Positions 1 to 9,764 of a stretch of 64,000 nucleotides of DNA are shown here, one piece after another. The stretch covers positions 2,849,850-2,913,849 of the forward strand of contig CP050848.1 in NCBI GenBank assembly GCA_014873095.1, in the 5' to 3' direction. The position numbers and the translations under genes were made by a program. The stretch comes from Planctomycetales bacterium ZRK34 (GTDB lineage Bacteria > Planctomycetota > Phycisphaerae > Phycisphaerales > Zrk34). The notes beneath the pieces are model-generated. The model saw only the letters and a list, made by a program, of their open reading frames with translations. It did not search any database and was not told the origin of the DNA. Numbering within the stretch: position 1 is the stretch's first letter; each line of letters starts with the position of its first letter.

Positions 1-2604
1 GCCCAGGGCGAGGTGCGCGATGTAAAGGTGAAGCTGCCGGCGGGTATGACGGTCAGCGGGGTCGAGGGGCGATGCGTCGGCGCGTGGCGATATGACCCGG
101 CGGATAGTCAGCTTGAGGTCAAACTCACGCAGCCGGTCAGCGGTGAGTATGTGATGCGGTTGCGCACGCAGGTGGCTGGACAGTCGCTGCCATGGTCGGC
201 GAGCGTGGGCGGGCCCAGCGTGATGGGGGCGGCGCATCAGCGCGGGGCGATTGGATTGATCACGCGGCCGTCGGTCTATCTGCAGGTGAGCAAGCACCCG
301 CAGACGATGAATGCCGATGACCTGATGCGTGCCGCGGCGGACCTGTTGAAGGCAGCGCAGGTGGATCGTTCGACCGATCTGCGATTCGCCTATCGGGTTG
401 GCGGTGAAGCCGACCGCATCGAGCTGACGGTTCACGAGGTCAAACCTGAGTTGCGCGCCGCCCAGACGGCGAGCTTTTCAATCGGCGATGAACGGCTGGC
501 GTTTAATGCGGAATTGGCGGTCGATGTCGCCAAGGCGGGGGTATTCAGCATTGAATTGAAACTCCCGGCGGCCTACGACATCGACACGCTGACCGCGCCG
601 CAGGTCAGCCACTGGGATGAAACCGTCGAAGACGGCGTGCGCCGCGTGCAGGTTCACTTCACACAGAAGCTGCTCGGGCGAGCGTCGTTGAAGATCGCGC
701 TGAGTCGGCCGGTCAGTCAGACCCCGAGCCGGATCGACACGCCGCGTATTCAGGTTGTCGGCGCGCTCAAGCACACCGGGCGCATCGATGTGCAGGCGGT
801 GCGCGGCACACGCTTATCGATCGCCGAGCGCGAAGGCGTCAGCGAATTGAATCCACTGGAACTCGGTATGCGCGACACCGGCGTGCTCGTGTTCAAGCTG
901 TTGCGGCCGGATTGGAAGCTGACTCTGGCGACGGAGGTCGTCGAGCCTCGGATCACGGTCGACTATCTGCACGTCGCGCAGATCAGCGAGGCGATGGTGC
1001 GACACAATCACTACCTGCGTTATCACCTGGCCCATGCCGGGGCGAAGGTCTTCGAGGTCGTCGTGCCTGATGGCTCACTCGGCGTGCTGATCACCGGCCC
1101 CGAGATCGCCAACATGAAACCCGTCGACGGTGAGCCCAATCGCTGGCGCATCGAACTGGCGCGCAAGTGGTACGATCAGCCGTACCCGCTGTCGGTACGC
1201 TACGAAACGCGCTTCGACATGAACGCAGGTCTCGTGTCGATCCAGCCGCTGGGCATCGAAGGCGGCGACCTGTACCGCGGCCACGTGGTCATCCGCACCA
1301 GCGACAAGGTCGAACTCAAAAGCCGCGCCGTCGGCCCGACGCTCACAGCAGGCGAGTCGCGCACCATCGACGCGCGCTTCGGCGCAGGTGATCTGTCCGA
1401 CGCCGCGTTCACCTACGACTGCGCATCGGATCAGTACGCGCTGAGCCTCGATGCCAAACGCCACGATGCGGCGGCGTTGCTCGAAGCCGATGTCACCAGC
1501 ACAACGATCACCACCGTCGTCAACGAACGCGGCCAGTCGATCAGTCGTGTGCAACTCGATTTGAAAGTCGGGTCCAAGCGGCACCTGGCGATGCGTCTGC
1601 CGGATGGCGCGACGATCTGGTCGTTGATGGTCAATCGTCGCGCGACGGTGCCGTCGATGACGACCGATGCGGCGGGGCAGTCGCTGGTGTTGATTCCACT
1701 GGGGCATGCGGGCGCCGGTGAGTTGCCCGTCGCGGTGGATCTGACATACATCAACACACCGGCGTCGCGCTGGTCGCTGGCTCAACAGCGCTACGAGGGC
1801 CCGCAGTTCGATCTGCCACTGAAGAACATCCGTTGGGTGTTTTACCTGCCGCCGGATCTGGACTACAGCGATTTCGAGGGCACGCTGAATGTCGATGATC
1901 AGACACTGCGGGCGTGGACGGTGGTTGACTACGGTGTCGACACCTACCAGGAGCAGGTCGCCGAGTCGGTGGCCCTGTCCAACAGCATAGCGATGCAGCT
2001 TCAGTCGCGCGGCGAGAAGTTCGCCAAGGCCGGTCAGCAGTACAAGGCCCGGGCGGCGCTGGAGTCGGCGTACAACTATTCATTCAACGATCAGGCGCTG
2101 AACGAAGACGCCCGCGTGCAACTTCATAAGTTGACCCAGCAGCAGGCGATGATCGGGCTGAAAAGTCGACGCGCCTACCTGCGGCCGCAGGGCGGGGCGC
2201 AGTCGGAGGTTCAGCAGGTCCAGCAGCAGGAAGACCTCGGTGATCAGTTTTCGCAGGCCCAGGCGGACCGCGAGTTGGCGAGCATGGATCGCTTTGACAG
2301 CGAGAACCTGCAGCGCATCAGCGAGCGGATCATCGGCGTGCAGGAAGCGGCAGCGGGGGCGGTGGTTCCGCTGGAGATTCACCTGCCGACGCGCGGGCGG
2401 GTGGTGGCCTTTGAGCGGCCGCTTCAGGTGCAGCCCGACAGTGAGATGGCGGTGCGTTTTGATGCGGAGCCGATCATCGAGCCGGCCAAGCGTTCCAGCG
2501 GGATCGCCTTTGCGGGTTTGTTCGCGGGACTGTGCCTGCTGATGACGGTGGCGCCGCGGGCGGTCCGGAAGCTGACGCCGAATCAGGAGCCTTCGAATGG
2601 GTGA
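1..2604 (+). CDS. large C-terminally membrane-anchored protein, 5' partial
   Basis: The reading frame is open from the first base, so the true start lies upstream of the window; about 867 residues are visible. Most of the protein looks beta-rich and soluble. Near residues 650-800 (counted from the GTG at 13) there is a Gln/Ala-rich helical stretch. The C-terminus has a single hydrophobic helix (around residues 832-848, containing FAGLFAGLCLL) followed by a basic tail, which suggests an extracytoplasmic body anchored at its end. I recognise no catalytic motif. Proteins of this size and design are common in planctomycetes, but the function is unknown. The coding call is firm from length and codon use; the role is not assigned. 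Confidence 0.85.
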   Translation, partial: AQGEVRDVKVKLPAGMTVSGVEGRCVGAWRYDPADSQLEVKLTQPVSGEYVMRLRTQVAGQSLPWSASVGGPSVMGAAHQRGAIGLITRPSVYLQVSKHPQTMNADDLMRAAADLLKAAQVDRSTDLRFAYRVGGEADRIELTVHEVKPELRAAQTASFSIGDERLAFNAELAVDVAKAGVFSIELKLPAAYDIDTLTAPQVSHWDETVEDGVRRVQVHFTQKLLGRASLKIALSRPVSQTPSRIDTPRIQVVGALKHTGRIDVQAVRGTRLSIAEREGVSELNPLELGMRDTGVLVFKLLRPDWKLTLATEVVEPRITVDYLHVAQISEAMVRHNHYLRYHLAHAGAKVFEVVVPDGSLGVLITGPEIANMKPVDGEPNRWRIELARKWYDQPYPLSVRYETRFDMNAGLVSIQPLGIEGGDLYRGHVVIRTSDKVELKSRAVGPTLTAGESRTIDARFGAGDLSDAAFTYDCASDQYALSLDAKRHDAAALLEADVTSTTITTVVNERGQSISRVQLDLKVGSKRHLAMRLPDGATIWSLMVNRRATVPSMTTDAAGQSLVLIPLGHAGAGELPVAVDLTYINTPASRWSLAQQRYEGPQFDLPLKNIRWVFYLPPDLDYSDFEGTLNVDDQTLRAWTVVDYGVDTYQEQVAESVALSNSIAMQLQSRGEKFAKAGQQYKARAALESAYNYSFNDQALNEDARVQLHKLTQQQAMIGLKSRRAYLRPQGGAQSEVQQVQQQEDLGDQFSQAQADRELASMDRFDSENLQRISERIIGVQEAAAGAVVPLEIHLPTRGRVVAFERPLQVQPDSEMAVRFDAEPIIEPAKRSSGIAFAGLFAGLCLLMTVAPRAVRKLTPNQEPSNG

Positions 2605-2634
2605 ATTCCCGTGGCGAGGCGGCGCGGCGGGTGT

Positions 2635-2640
2635 TACAAT
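2635..2640 (+). promoter_or_regulatory. possible -10 element (TACAAT)
   Basis: TACAAT lies about 43 bases before the chosen GTG start of the next gene. No convincing -35 hexamer is visible 16-18 bases upstream, so this is a weak call. The same hexamer precedes two other genes in the window, at 17750 and 23906. Confidence 0.25.
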
Positions 2641-2682
2641 CGCGGTGCACTGGACAACACGCTCTATATAAGGATGTGCACC

Positions 2683-3294
2683 GTGGGCATGATGCGAAAA
2701 ATGTTTCATCCGCATGAGGACGAAATCTGGGCGCAACTCAGCCGCGAACTCGAAGGCGAGTTCGAGAATCACAAAGGCTGGTCGCAGGACCGCATTCGCG
2801 TCAAAGATGGCGAATGGACCGTCACGCTCGATGTGCACTCGGAGCCCGGCTACCGTGCCGAGATTCTCTACACGCGCTACCGCGCCCCGTATGTGAACAC
2901 CGACGGGTTCCGGTTCAACATCTACCAGGAAACGGTCTTCAGCGAGATCGCCGCCCGGTTCAGCCACGAGCGCGCCGAGGCCGGACACGAAGATATCGAC
3001 AAGCTGTTCACCATCAAGACCAACAACACCGACCAACTTAAGCTGCTTTTCGACAGCTCACGCCTGCGGGCGCTGCTGGCCGGCGAACCGTCGGTGCACC
3101 TGTTTGTGCGCGAATCCGACGGCGTGTTTGCCGAGGAGTTTCCGCAAGGCGTCGATGAGTTGGTACTCGAAGTCGAAGGTGAGATCGGCGACATCGATCG
3201 CCTCAAGGGTTTGTACGTGTTGTTCGCGACCGTCCTTCAGCGCCTCTGTGCGATCGGTTCGGCGTACGAGGGCGATCCGCACGTCGAGCTTTAG
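2683..3294 (+). CDS. conserved hypothetical protein
   Basis: Unrecognised soluble protein of about 203 residues. The frame opens earlier, at 2611, but an AAGGA ribosome binding site at 2670-2674 sits 8 bases before a GTG at 2683, so I prefer that start; ATG codons at 2689 and 2701 are alternatives. The sequence is acidic and mixed alpha/beta, with many aromatic residues in the middle (for example YTRYRAPYVNTDGFRFNIYQ). There is no signal peptide or membrane segment. It reads as a cytoplasmic domain of unknown function. It is followed by a hairpin repeat and a photolyase gene on the same strand. Confidence 0.75.
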   Translation: MGMMRKMFHPHEDEIWAQLSRELEGEFENHKGWSQDRIRVKDGEWTVTLDVHSEPGYRAEILYTRYRAPYVNTDGFRFNIYQETVFSEIAARFSHERAEAGHEDIDKLFTIKTNNTDQLKLLFDSSRLRALLAGEPSVHLFVRESDGVFAEEFPQGVDELVLEVEGEIGDIDRLKGLYVLFATVLQRLCAIGSAYEGDPHVEL

Positions 3295-3305
3295 GCATGT
3301 ATCAT

Positions 3306-3334
3306 GAAGCCCACGCTTTCAAGGCGTGGGCTTC
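3306..3334. repeat. 11-bp hairpin, twin of the atpD terminator
   Basis: The arms GAAGCCCACGC and GCGTGGGCTTC pair perfectly around a 7-base loop. The stem is nearly identical to the hairpin at 5020-5046 that terminates atpD, but this copy has no T-run on either strand. It lies just after the stop of the hypothetical gene and runs into the leader of the photolyase gene. It may be a factor-dependent terminator or one member of a dispersed hairpin family. Confidence 0.6.
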
Positions 3335-3346
3335 GGCGGGAGTGTG

Positions 3347-4741
3347 ATGCGCACATTGATGTGGTTTCGCAATGACCTGCGGACGGTGGACAACACCGCC
3401 CTGGCGGATGCGATGCGCGCGGGGGAAGTAGTAGGCGTGTTTCTCGTCGCGAGAAAGCAGTGGCGCGAAGCACATGAGTGGGGCGAAGGGAAGATCGATT
3501 TCGTGTTGCGCAATGTGGCGGCGCTGAGTCAGAAGCTGGCGAAGCTGAACGTGCCGTTGCGCATCGCCGAAGCGCCACGATTTCGCGATGCCGCCGATTT
3601 GCTGATGGGGCTCGCGGCCGATCACCGGTGCGACGGGCTGGCGTACAACATTGAATACGAGATCAACGAGCGACGGCGCGATGCGGCAGTTGATGCCGCC
3701 TTTGCGGATCGCGGACTCAGCGTGCGCGGCCATCACGATCAGACGATCTTGCCGCCCGAAGCGGTGCGGACGGGGGAAGGGCGGTTTTATTCGGTGTTTA
3801 CACCGTACAAAAAGACCTGGCTCAAATACGTACGCGATGGTGAGCACATCGAGGCCGGCGGCGAGCCGCGTCGGCAGGCGAAACTCGACATCGTGTCGGA
3901 CGATGTACCGGTGGGTAACACGTTGGCGGATTGTTGGCCGGCCGGGCAGGATGAAGCGCAGCGGCGGCTCGATGCGTTTATCGACAATCACATTGACGAC
4001 TATCACACGCAGCGCGATCTGCCGGCTGTGGATGGGACCAGCTCACTTTCGCCGTACCTGGCGTGCGGAGCGATCTCGCCGCGTCAGTGTTGGGCGGCGG
4101 CGACGCGCTGCAGCAGCGGCAAGATCGATCGGCGACGCAACGGGCCGACCACGTGGCTCAGCGAGGTCATCTGGCGCGAGTTCTATCGTCACGTGCTGTT
4201 CGGCTACGAGCGCGTGTCGATGAACGAGCCGTTCAAACTGGAGACCAAGCGCCTGGCGTGGCGCGACAGCGAGTCGGACCTCGAGGCCTGGAAGCAGGGG
4301 CGCACCGGCGTGCCGATCGTCGACGCGGGCATGCGGCAGCTTCGTGAAATCGGCTGGATGCACAATCGCTTGCGCATGATCGTGGCGATGTATCTGACCA
4401 AAAACCTGCTGATTCACTGGCGCGAGGGTGAGCGACACTTCATGCAGCATCTGGTCGACGGCGACCTGGCATCCAACAACGGCGGCTGGCAGTGGTCGGC
4501 TTCGACGGGCACAGATGCGGCCCCGTACTTCCGCGTGTTCAATCCCGTCAGCCAGTCGGAGAAGTTCGATGCCGACGGTGTGTTCATCCGTCAGTATGTC
4601 GACGAGTTACGCGATGTCGACGCGCCGGAGATTCACGACCCATCGCCGCTGACGCGATCACGCACGGGGTACCCTGAGATGCTGGTCGATCTGAAATCCT
4701 CCCGCCAACGGGCGATCGATTCGTTCAAAGCGTTGAAGTGA
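3347..4741 (+). CDS. phrB: deoxyribodipyrimidine photolyase (cryptochrome/photolyase family)
   Basis: Flavoprotein that uses light to reverse UV-induced pyrimidine dimers in DNA. The N-terminus (WFRNDLRTVDNTAL) is the start of the Rossmann-like antenna domain. The C-terminal FAD-binding half is clear: MHNRLRMIVAMYLTKNLL, then GGWQWSASTGTDAAPYFR and VFNPVSQSEKFD, as in class I CPD photolyases. The length of 464 residues is typical. The frame opens at a GTG at 3326, but that lies inside the upstream hairpin; the ATG at 3347 gives the standard MRTLMWFRND start and follows a GGGAG. CPD versus (6-4) specificity cannot be decided by eye, but class I CPD is the likeliest. Confidence 0.93.
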   Translation: MRTLMWFRNDLRTVDNTALADAMRAGEVVGVFLVARKQWREAHEWGEGKIDFVLRNVAALSQKLAKLNVPLRIAEAPRFRDAADLLMGLAADHRCDGLAYNIEYEINERRRDAAVDAAFADRGLSVRGHHDQTILPPEAVRTGEGRFYSVFTPYKKTWLKYVRDGEHIEAGGEPRRQAKLDIVSDDVPVGNTLADCWPAGQDEAQRRLDAFIDNHIDDYHTQRDLPAVDGTSSLSPYLACGAISPRQCWAAATRCSSGKIDRRRNGPTTWLSEVIWREFYRHVLFGYERVSMNEPFKLETKRLAWRDSESDLEAWKQGRTGVPIVDAGMRQLREIGWMHNRLRMIVAMYLTKNLLIHWREGERHFMQHLVDGDLASNNGGWQWSASTGTDAAPYFRVFNPVSQSEKFDADGVFIRQYVDELRDVDAPEIHDPSPLTRSRTGYPEMLVDLKSSRQRAIDSFKALK

Positions 4742-5016
4742 GATCGAATACGCAATTGCGATGCACAGGCCGATCCCTGGCCAACCATCTTCTGTAATTA
4801 GATTGTCCAAGATAGCGACACAAGATGAGACATTTCAATATGTTGAGTGCATAATAACAGATGAGTTTTCAGTGAAAACTCATCTGTTGATGGCAAGAGT
4901 GATGCGAATCGCAGATTGCGCCTGAACGTGGTCTGGTGGTTTTGGCGTGATGGGTGGCATGCTTGTGGGGCGCGCCGAAGGCGTAATGACACGACTGGGC
5001 TCGTCTGGCGATATGG
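4742..5016. other. intergenic region, AT-rich in its middle
   Basis: This space separates the convergent photolyase and atpD genes. The stretch 4790-4900 is visibly AT-richer than its surroundings and carries a perfect 15-bp inverted repeat at 4856-4888. A 64-codon minus-strand frame crosses the region, but it has no ribosome binding site or recognisable sequence and I do not call it. Confidence 0.5.
4856..4888. repeat. perfect 15-bp inverted repeat
   Basis: AACAGATGAGTTTTC (4856-4870), a 3-base spacer AGT, then the exact reverse complement (4874-4888). With no flanking T-run it is not a classic intrinsic terminator, though it could end transcripts from both convergent genes. It could also be an operator or the remnant of an inserted element. 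Confidence 0.65.
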
Positions 5017-5046
5017 AAAAAGCCCACGCTTTGAAAGCGTGGGCTT
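5017..5046 (-). terminator. rho-independent terminator of atpD
   Basis: Read on the minus strand, this is a 12-bp stem (AAGCCCACGCTT / AAGCGTGGGCTT) with a 3-base loop followed by TTTTT. It begins 28 bases after the atpD stop codon. Confidence 0.82.
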
Positions 5047-5073
5047 CGGGGTGATTCAGGTTGTTGTTGGCGA

Positions 5074-6615
<1,542 letters not shown>

Positions 6616-6729
6616 TCAAAATCCCCGGAAATGGCCCTATGAGCAAGGGTGTTTTCGCTTGCATCAGCCCGTCGGGGCGGGCATGATGGGGGCGGCGGCG
6701 TGTGGGTCGTCGCCAACAAGGAGCCAAAG

Positions 6730-6921
6730 ATGGCAAATTTTCTCGCGTTGGGACTCGGGTCGGGTGTGATCAGCCTGATTGTCCTCATTCTGGACATCAT
6801 TGCGATCATCGACATCCTCAAAAGCGGTATGGAGCCGGTCAAGAAGTTGATCTGGGTGTTGGTCGTCGTGCTGCTGCCGGTCATCGGCATGATTATTTAC
6901 TTCCTGATTGGACGAAAGTGA
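6730..6921 (+). CDS. small membrane protein, PLDc_N-like
   Basis: A 63-residue protein made almost entirely of two hydrophobic helices (GVISLIVLILDIIAIIDIL and LIWVLVVVLLPVIGMIIYFL) with a KSGMEPVKK linker and a basic end. This resembles the short phospholipase D N-terminal membrane domain found alone or as an anchor in many bacteria; only the membrane part is present. The frame opens at 6649, but AAGGAG at 6718-6723 points to the ATG at 6730. The next gene begins 9 bases after the stop, so the two may be co-transcribed. Confidence 0.8.
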   Translation: MANFLALGLGSGVISLIVLILDIIAIIDILKSGMEPVKKLIWVLVVVLLPVIGMIIYFLIGRK

Positions 6922-6930
6922 CGTAACCAA

Positions 6931-7632
6931 ATGCAACAAATTTCACGACGGATAGGCGTTCTGGGATTACTGACGGCGGCGCTGCTGGGTTCGGCGACGA
7001 TGCTTCGGGCCGGCGAGCTGGCCGACCCGGCCCGGTGGGAATCGACGATCAAAAAGTTCGAGGCCGCCGACGCCAAACAGCACACCAAGCCCGGGCAGAT
7101 CCTGTTCGTCGGTTCTTCGAGCATCCGCATGTGGAAGCTGCCGGACTCGTTCGGCGACCTGGATGCGATCAACCGCGGATTCGGCGGGTCGCACATGGCG
7201 GACGTGGCGGCGCTGTTCGATCGGGTGGTGCTGCCGTATAAGCCTCGCCGGATCGTGCTATACGCTGGTGAAAACGACATCGCCCACGGCAACAGCCCGC
7301 AGCAGGTGCTCGAAGCGTTTGAGTCGTTCGTAAAGCAGACCCGTCAAAAGCTCGGCAACACGCCGATCATCTATCTGACGTGCAAGCCCAGCCCCAGCCG
7401 CTGGAAGATGTGGCCCAAAATGAATCAGGCCAACGAACTGATCAGCGAAGCGGCCAAGGCGATGCCGGGCGTGGCGGTGCTGCACGTCGAACAGATCATG
7501 CTCGGTGAAAACGGCGAGCCGGATCCCTCGATCTTCATCAAGGATCGACTGCACATGAATGCCGACGGATATGTCCGCTGGAAGAATCTGGTCGAACCAT
7601 TTCTGGGGCTCGACCCGCAGCAAGCCAAGTAA
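6931..7632 (+). CDS. secreted GDSL/SGNH-family hydrolase
   Basis: Likely exported esterase or acylhydrolase of 233 residues with an N-terminal signal peptide (residues 1-27, ending LRAGE). Block I is FVGSSSIRMW with the nucleophile serine near residue 63. Block II is the NRGFGG glycine. Block III is YAGENDI with the oxyanion-hole asparagine near 115. Block V is DRLHMNADGY with the catalytic Asp and His. The strand order and spacing match PAF-acetylhydrolase-like SGNH enzymes. The substrate is unknown; carbohydrate deacetylation is common for this group in planctomycetes. Confidence 0.88.
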   Translation: MQQISRRIGVLGLLTAALLGSATMLRAGELADPARWESTIKKFEAADAKQHTKPGQILFVGSSSIRMWKLPDSFGDLDAINRGFGGSHMADVAALFDRVVLPYKPRRIVLYAGENDIAHGNSPQQVLEAFESFVKQTRQKLGNTPIIYLTCKPSPSRWKMWPKMNQANELISEAAKAMPGVAVLHVEQIMLGENGEPDPSIFIKDRLHMNADGYVRWKNLVEPFLGLDPQQAK

Positions 7633-7641
7633 CCTCGCTCC

Positions 7642-7693
7642 AGCCGGGTCGCTACGCGGCCCCGGTCGGCCAGGGTCGCGCAGCGACCCGGCT
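7642..7693. repeat. double-hairpin palindromic repeat, copy A
   Basis: Outer AGCC/GGCT stem enclosing two 7-bp hairpins: GGGTCGC-TAC-GCGGCCC (7646-7662, one G-T pair) and GGGTCGC-GCA-GCGACCC (7673-7689). It lies between the GDSL hydrolase and MscS genes. The design is shared with the copies at 8785, 15047 and 53441. Confidence 0.65.
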
Positions 7694-7727
7694 ATGGTGT
7701 TGAGTTGACCTTTCAGGAGATGATCGC

Positions 7728-8777
7728 ATGGCTGATCCCGTGGCGCAGGCAGCGTCGGAGACCACCAATTCCATCAGCATCGAGATTCAGGCCCAGGGCC
7801 TGCAGAAGGTCGCCGTCGACGGCAAGACCATCGCCGAGTCCGCCGGGGCGGGTGGTTCGGGCTCGAGCAGTACGCCTGATGCCGGGCAGGCAATCCATTC
7901 GGCGCTAGATAAACTGATTACCGCCGTCAACGACCTGTGGGATCACGCGATTCAGCATCTGCCGCAGATCGTTATTTCCGTGATGGTGGTGATCCTCACG
8001 GCCATCGTGGCGCGGTACGCCCATCGTGCCGCCCGCAACCTGTTCGGCAAGCTCTACAGCAAAGCTTCGCTGCGTGACCTGTTCGCGCAGTTCGTCTACA
8101 TCGGGGTGTGGTTCGTCGGAATCATGCTCGCTGCGGGCATCGTGTTTCCCGATTTCGGGTTTGGACAGATCGTCGCCACCGCGGGTCTGGCCTCGATCGC
8201 CATCGGCTTCGCCTTTCAGGACATCTTCGAAAACTTCTTCGCCGGCATCCTCATCCTCTGGCGGTTCCCCTTCGAGATCGGCGACTACATCGACATCGAA
8301 GGCACCGACATCGAAGGCCAGGTCGAAGATATATGGATTCGCATGACCCACCTGCGCAAGACCACGGGCGAACTGCTGCTGGTGCCCAACGCGACGATCT
8401 ACAAACATCCCGTGCGTGTGTTGACCGACCAGAAAAAACGCCGCACGACGATCATCGCCGGCGTGGCTTACTCCGAAGACGTCGATGAATCACGCGCCGT
8501 CATCCGCAAGGCGGTCGAAAGCTGTGACACCGTCAAGAAAGACGAGCCCATTCAGGTTTTTGCGCAGGAGTTCGCCGACTCGTCGATTAACTTCGAAGTG
8601 ACCTGGTGGACGGGCCCGACGCCGCTGGACCTCCGTAAGTCGACCGACCAGGTCGTCGCGGCGGTCAAGCGCGGCCTCGACGAAGCCGGCATCGAAATTC
8701 CGTTCCCGTATCGCACACTCACCTTCCGCGGCGACTCACCGCTACGGCTGCAGAATCCGTCAGAGAACGATGCGTGA
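7728..8777 (+). CDS. small-conductance mechanosensitive channel (MscS family)
   Basis: Membrane channel that opens on membrane tension to release solutes during hypo-osmotic shock. Of 349 residues, the first ~60 form a Ser/Gly-rich soluble N-terminus. Three membrane helices follow (LPQIVISVMVVILTAIVARY, FVYIGVWFVGIMLAAGIVF, and the pore helix GLASIAIGFAFQDIFENFFA). Next come the beta domain (DIEGTDIEGQVEDIWIRMT, LVPNATIYKHPV) and the C-terminal alpha/beta domain. An AGGAG before the ATG at 7728 supports the start. The single-domain length fits MscS rather than the much longer MscK. Confidence 0.92.
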   Translation: MADPVAQAASETTNSISIEIQAQGLQKVAVDGKTIAESAGAGGSGSSSTPDAGQAIHSALDKLITAVNDLWDHAIQHLPQIVISVMVVILTAIVARYAHRAARNLFGKLYSKASLRDLFAQFVYIGVWFVGIMLAAGIVFPDFGFGQIVATAGLASIAIGFAFQDIFENFFAGILILWRFPFEIGDYIDIEGTDIEGQVEDIWIRMTHLRKTTGELLLVPNATIYKHPVRVLTDQKKRRTTIIAGVAYSEDVDESRAVIRKAVESCDTVKKDEPIQVFAQEFADSSINFEVTWWTGPTPLDLRKSTDQVVAAVKRGLDEAGIEIPFPYRTLTFRGDSPLRLQNPSENDA

Positions 8778-8784
8778 GGCGCGC

Positions 8785-8850
8785 TGTGGCACAGCCGCCC
8801 TCGGCTGTGCGTAAGTTGACTCCAGCACAGCCGAGGGCGGCTGTGCCACA
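8785..8850. repeat. double-hairpin palindromic repeat, copy B (25-bp perfect inverted repeat)
   Basis: A 25-base arm at 8785-8809 is exactly reverse-complemented at 8826-8850 around a 16-base spacer. Each arm contains its own hairpin (CACAGCCG, 4-base loop, CGGCTGTG), so it can fold as one long cruciform or as two hairpins inside a TGTGG/CCACA stem. It lies between the MscS gene and the UbiA-like gene. Confidence 0.8.
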
Positions 8851-8865
8851 GGCTCGTGAACTCGA

Positions 8866-9750
8866 TTGTCGAAGAATCGAATCATTCCGAGGCTGTGGGC
8901 GGCGATCTATTTCAGCGAGTTGTACATGGTCGCGTCGGCGGGGGCATTCGTCTGGCTGTGCGCGCGGTGGATGGGGGTGACGCTCGACGGTCGGTGGTAT
9001 GCGATGGCGTGCGCCGGTTGCTGGTGGGTGTACCTGGTGGATGCGGGGTTGTTCCGCGTGCCGGAGGAAGATCAGGTCAACGCGCCGAATCGGGCGGCCT
9101 TCATGCAGCGATGGCGCGGGGTGTTGCTGATTGCAGTGATCGGGGCGACGGCGGGGGTGGCGGTGTGGATGTTCACCGGGCCGATCCGACCGGCGACGTG
9201 GGCGCTGGCGGCAGTCGAAGCCGGCATCGCCGGAGCGTATGTTCTGCCAGTTTTACCGGGGAAAACACGCTGGTTGCGGCTCAAAGACCTGGCGACGGTC
9301 AAACCGATCGTGATCAGCGCGGCGTGGCTTTGCGGTGCGATGGGGTTGGCCGTGACGCAGGGGCGCACCTTCGGCGCAGAGGTCGTGCATGAATGGCTCT
9401 TCGGTGCGTTGATGGTGCTGCTGCTATTGGCGGATTCGATCGCGCTGGATTGGAAAGACCGCGAGGGCGATACGGGGATCGCGCTGCGAACGATCGCGAC
9501 CCGACTCACGGGGCGGAGCTACGACGTGCTGATGACGGTGATGATCGCGCTGGCCGTCGGCGTGTTGATCGCCGGGATCATCCGAGGCGGCGGGGCGATT
9601 TGGTGGGGGCCTGCTGTTGCGATGATTATCACATTGATGCCGAGCCTGTGGGCGGCGCGACACGTGACGCATCATCGGGTGGCGGTCGGCACGGCGATCG
9701 CCGCATGGCGTTTCATCGGCGCCGCGGTGGCGCTGATTATCATCCGTTGA
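8866..9750 (+). CDS. UbiA-like integral membrane prenyltransferase-family protein
   Basis: A 294-residue polytopic protein with about eight hydrophobic helices. The segment ADSIALDWKDREGDTG followed by IALRTIATRLTG resembles the second Asp-rich motif of UbiA prenyltransferases. The first Asp-rich motif is poorly conserved (VDAGLFRVPEEDQVN). It may therefore act on an unusual substrate or be a divergent relative. The start is a TTG at 8866, directly after a palindromic repeat, and there is no strong ribosome binding site. The gene converges on the cytochrome-c gene with 14 bases between. Confidence 0.7.
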   Translation: MSKNRIIPRLWAAIYFSELYMVASAGAFVWLCARWMGVTLDGRWYAMACAGCWWVYLVDAGLFRVPEEDQVNAPNRAAFMQRWRGVLLIAVIGATAGVAVWMFTGPIRPATWALAAVEAGIAGAYVLPVLPGKTRWLRLKDLATVKPIVISAAWLCGAMGLAVTQGRTFGAEVVHEWLFGALMVLLLLADSIALDWKDREGDTGIALRTIATRLTGRSYDVLMTVMIALAVGVLIAGIIRGGGAIWWGPAVAMIITLMPSLWAARHVTHHRVAVGTAIAAWRFIGAAVALIIIR

Positions 9751-9764
9751 CCACGATGGGCCGA

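Noticed and set aside
4798..4992. 64-codon minus-strand ORF in the phrB-atpD gap
   Set aside because: No ribosome binding site, no recognisable features, and it crosses the 15-bp inverted repeat.
7642..8850. Palindromes as terminal inverted repeats of an insertion sequence around mscS
   Set aside because: The two elements differ in sequence, each is self-contained, and no transposase lies between them.
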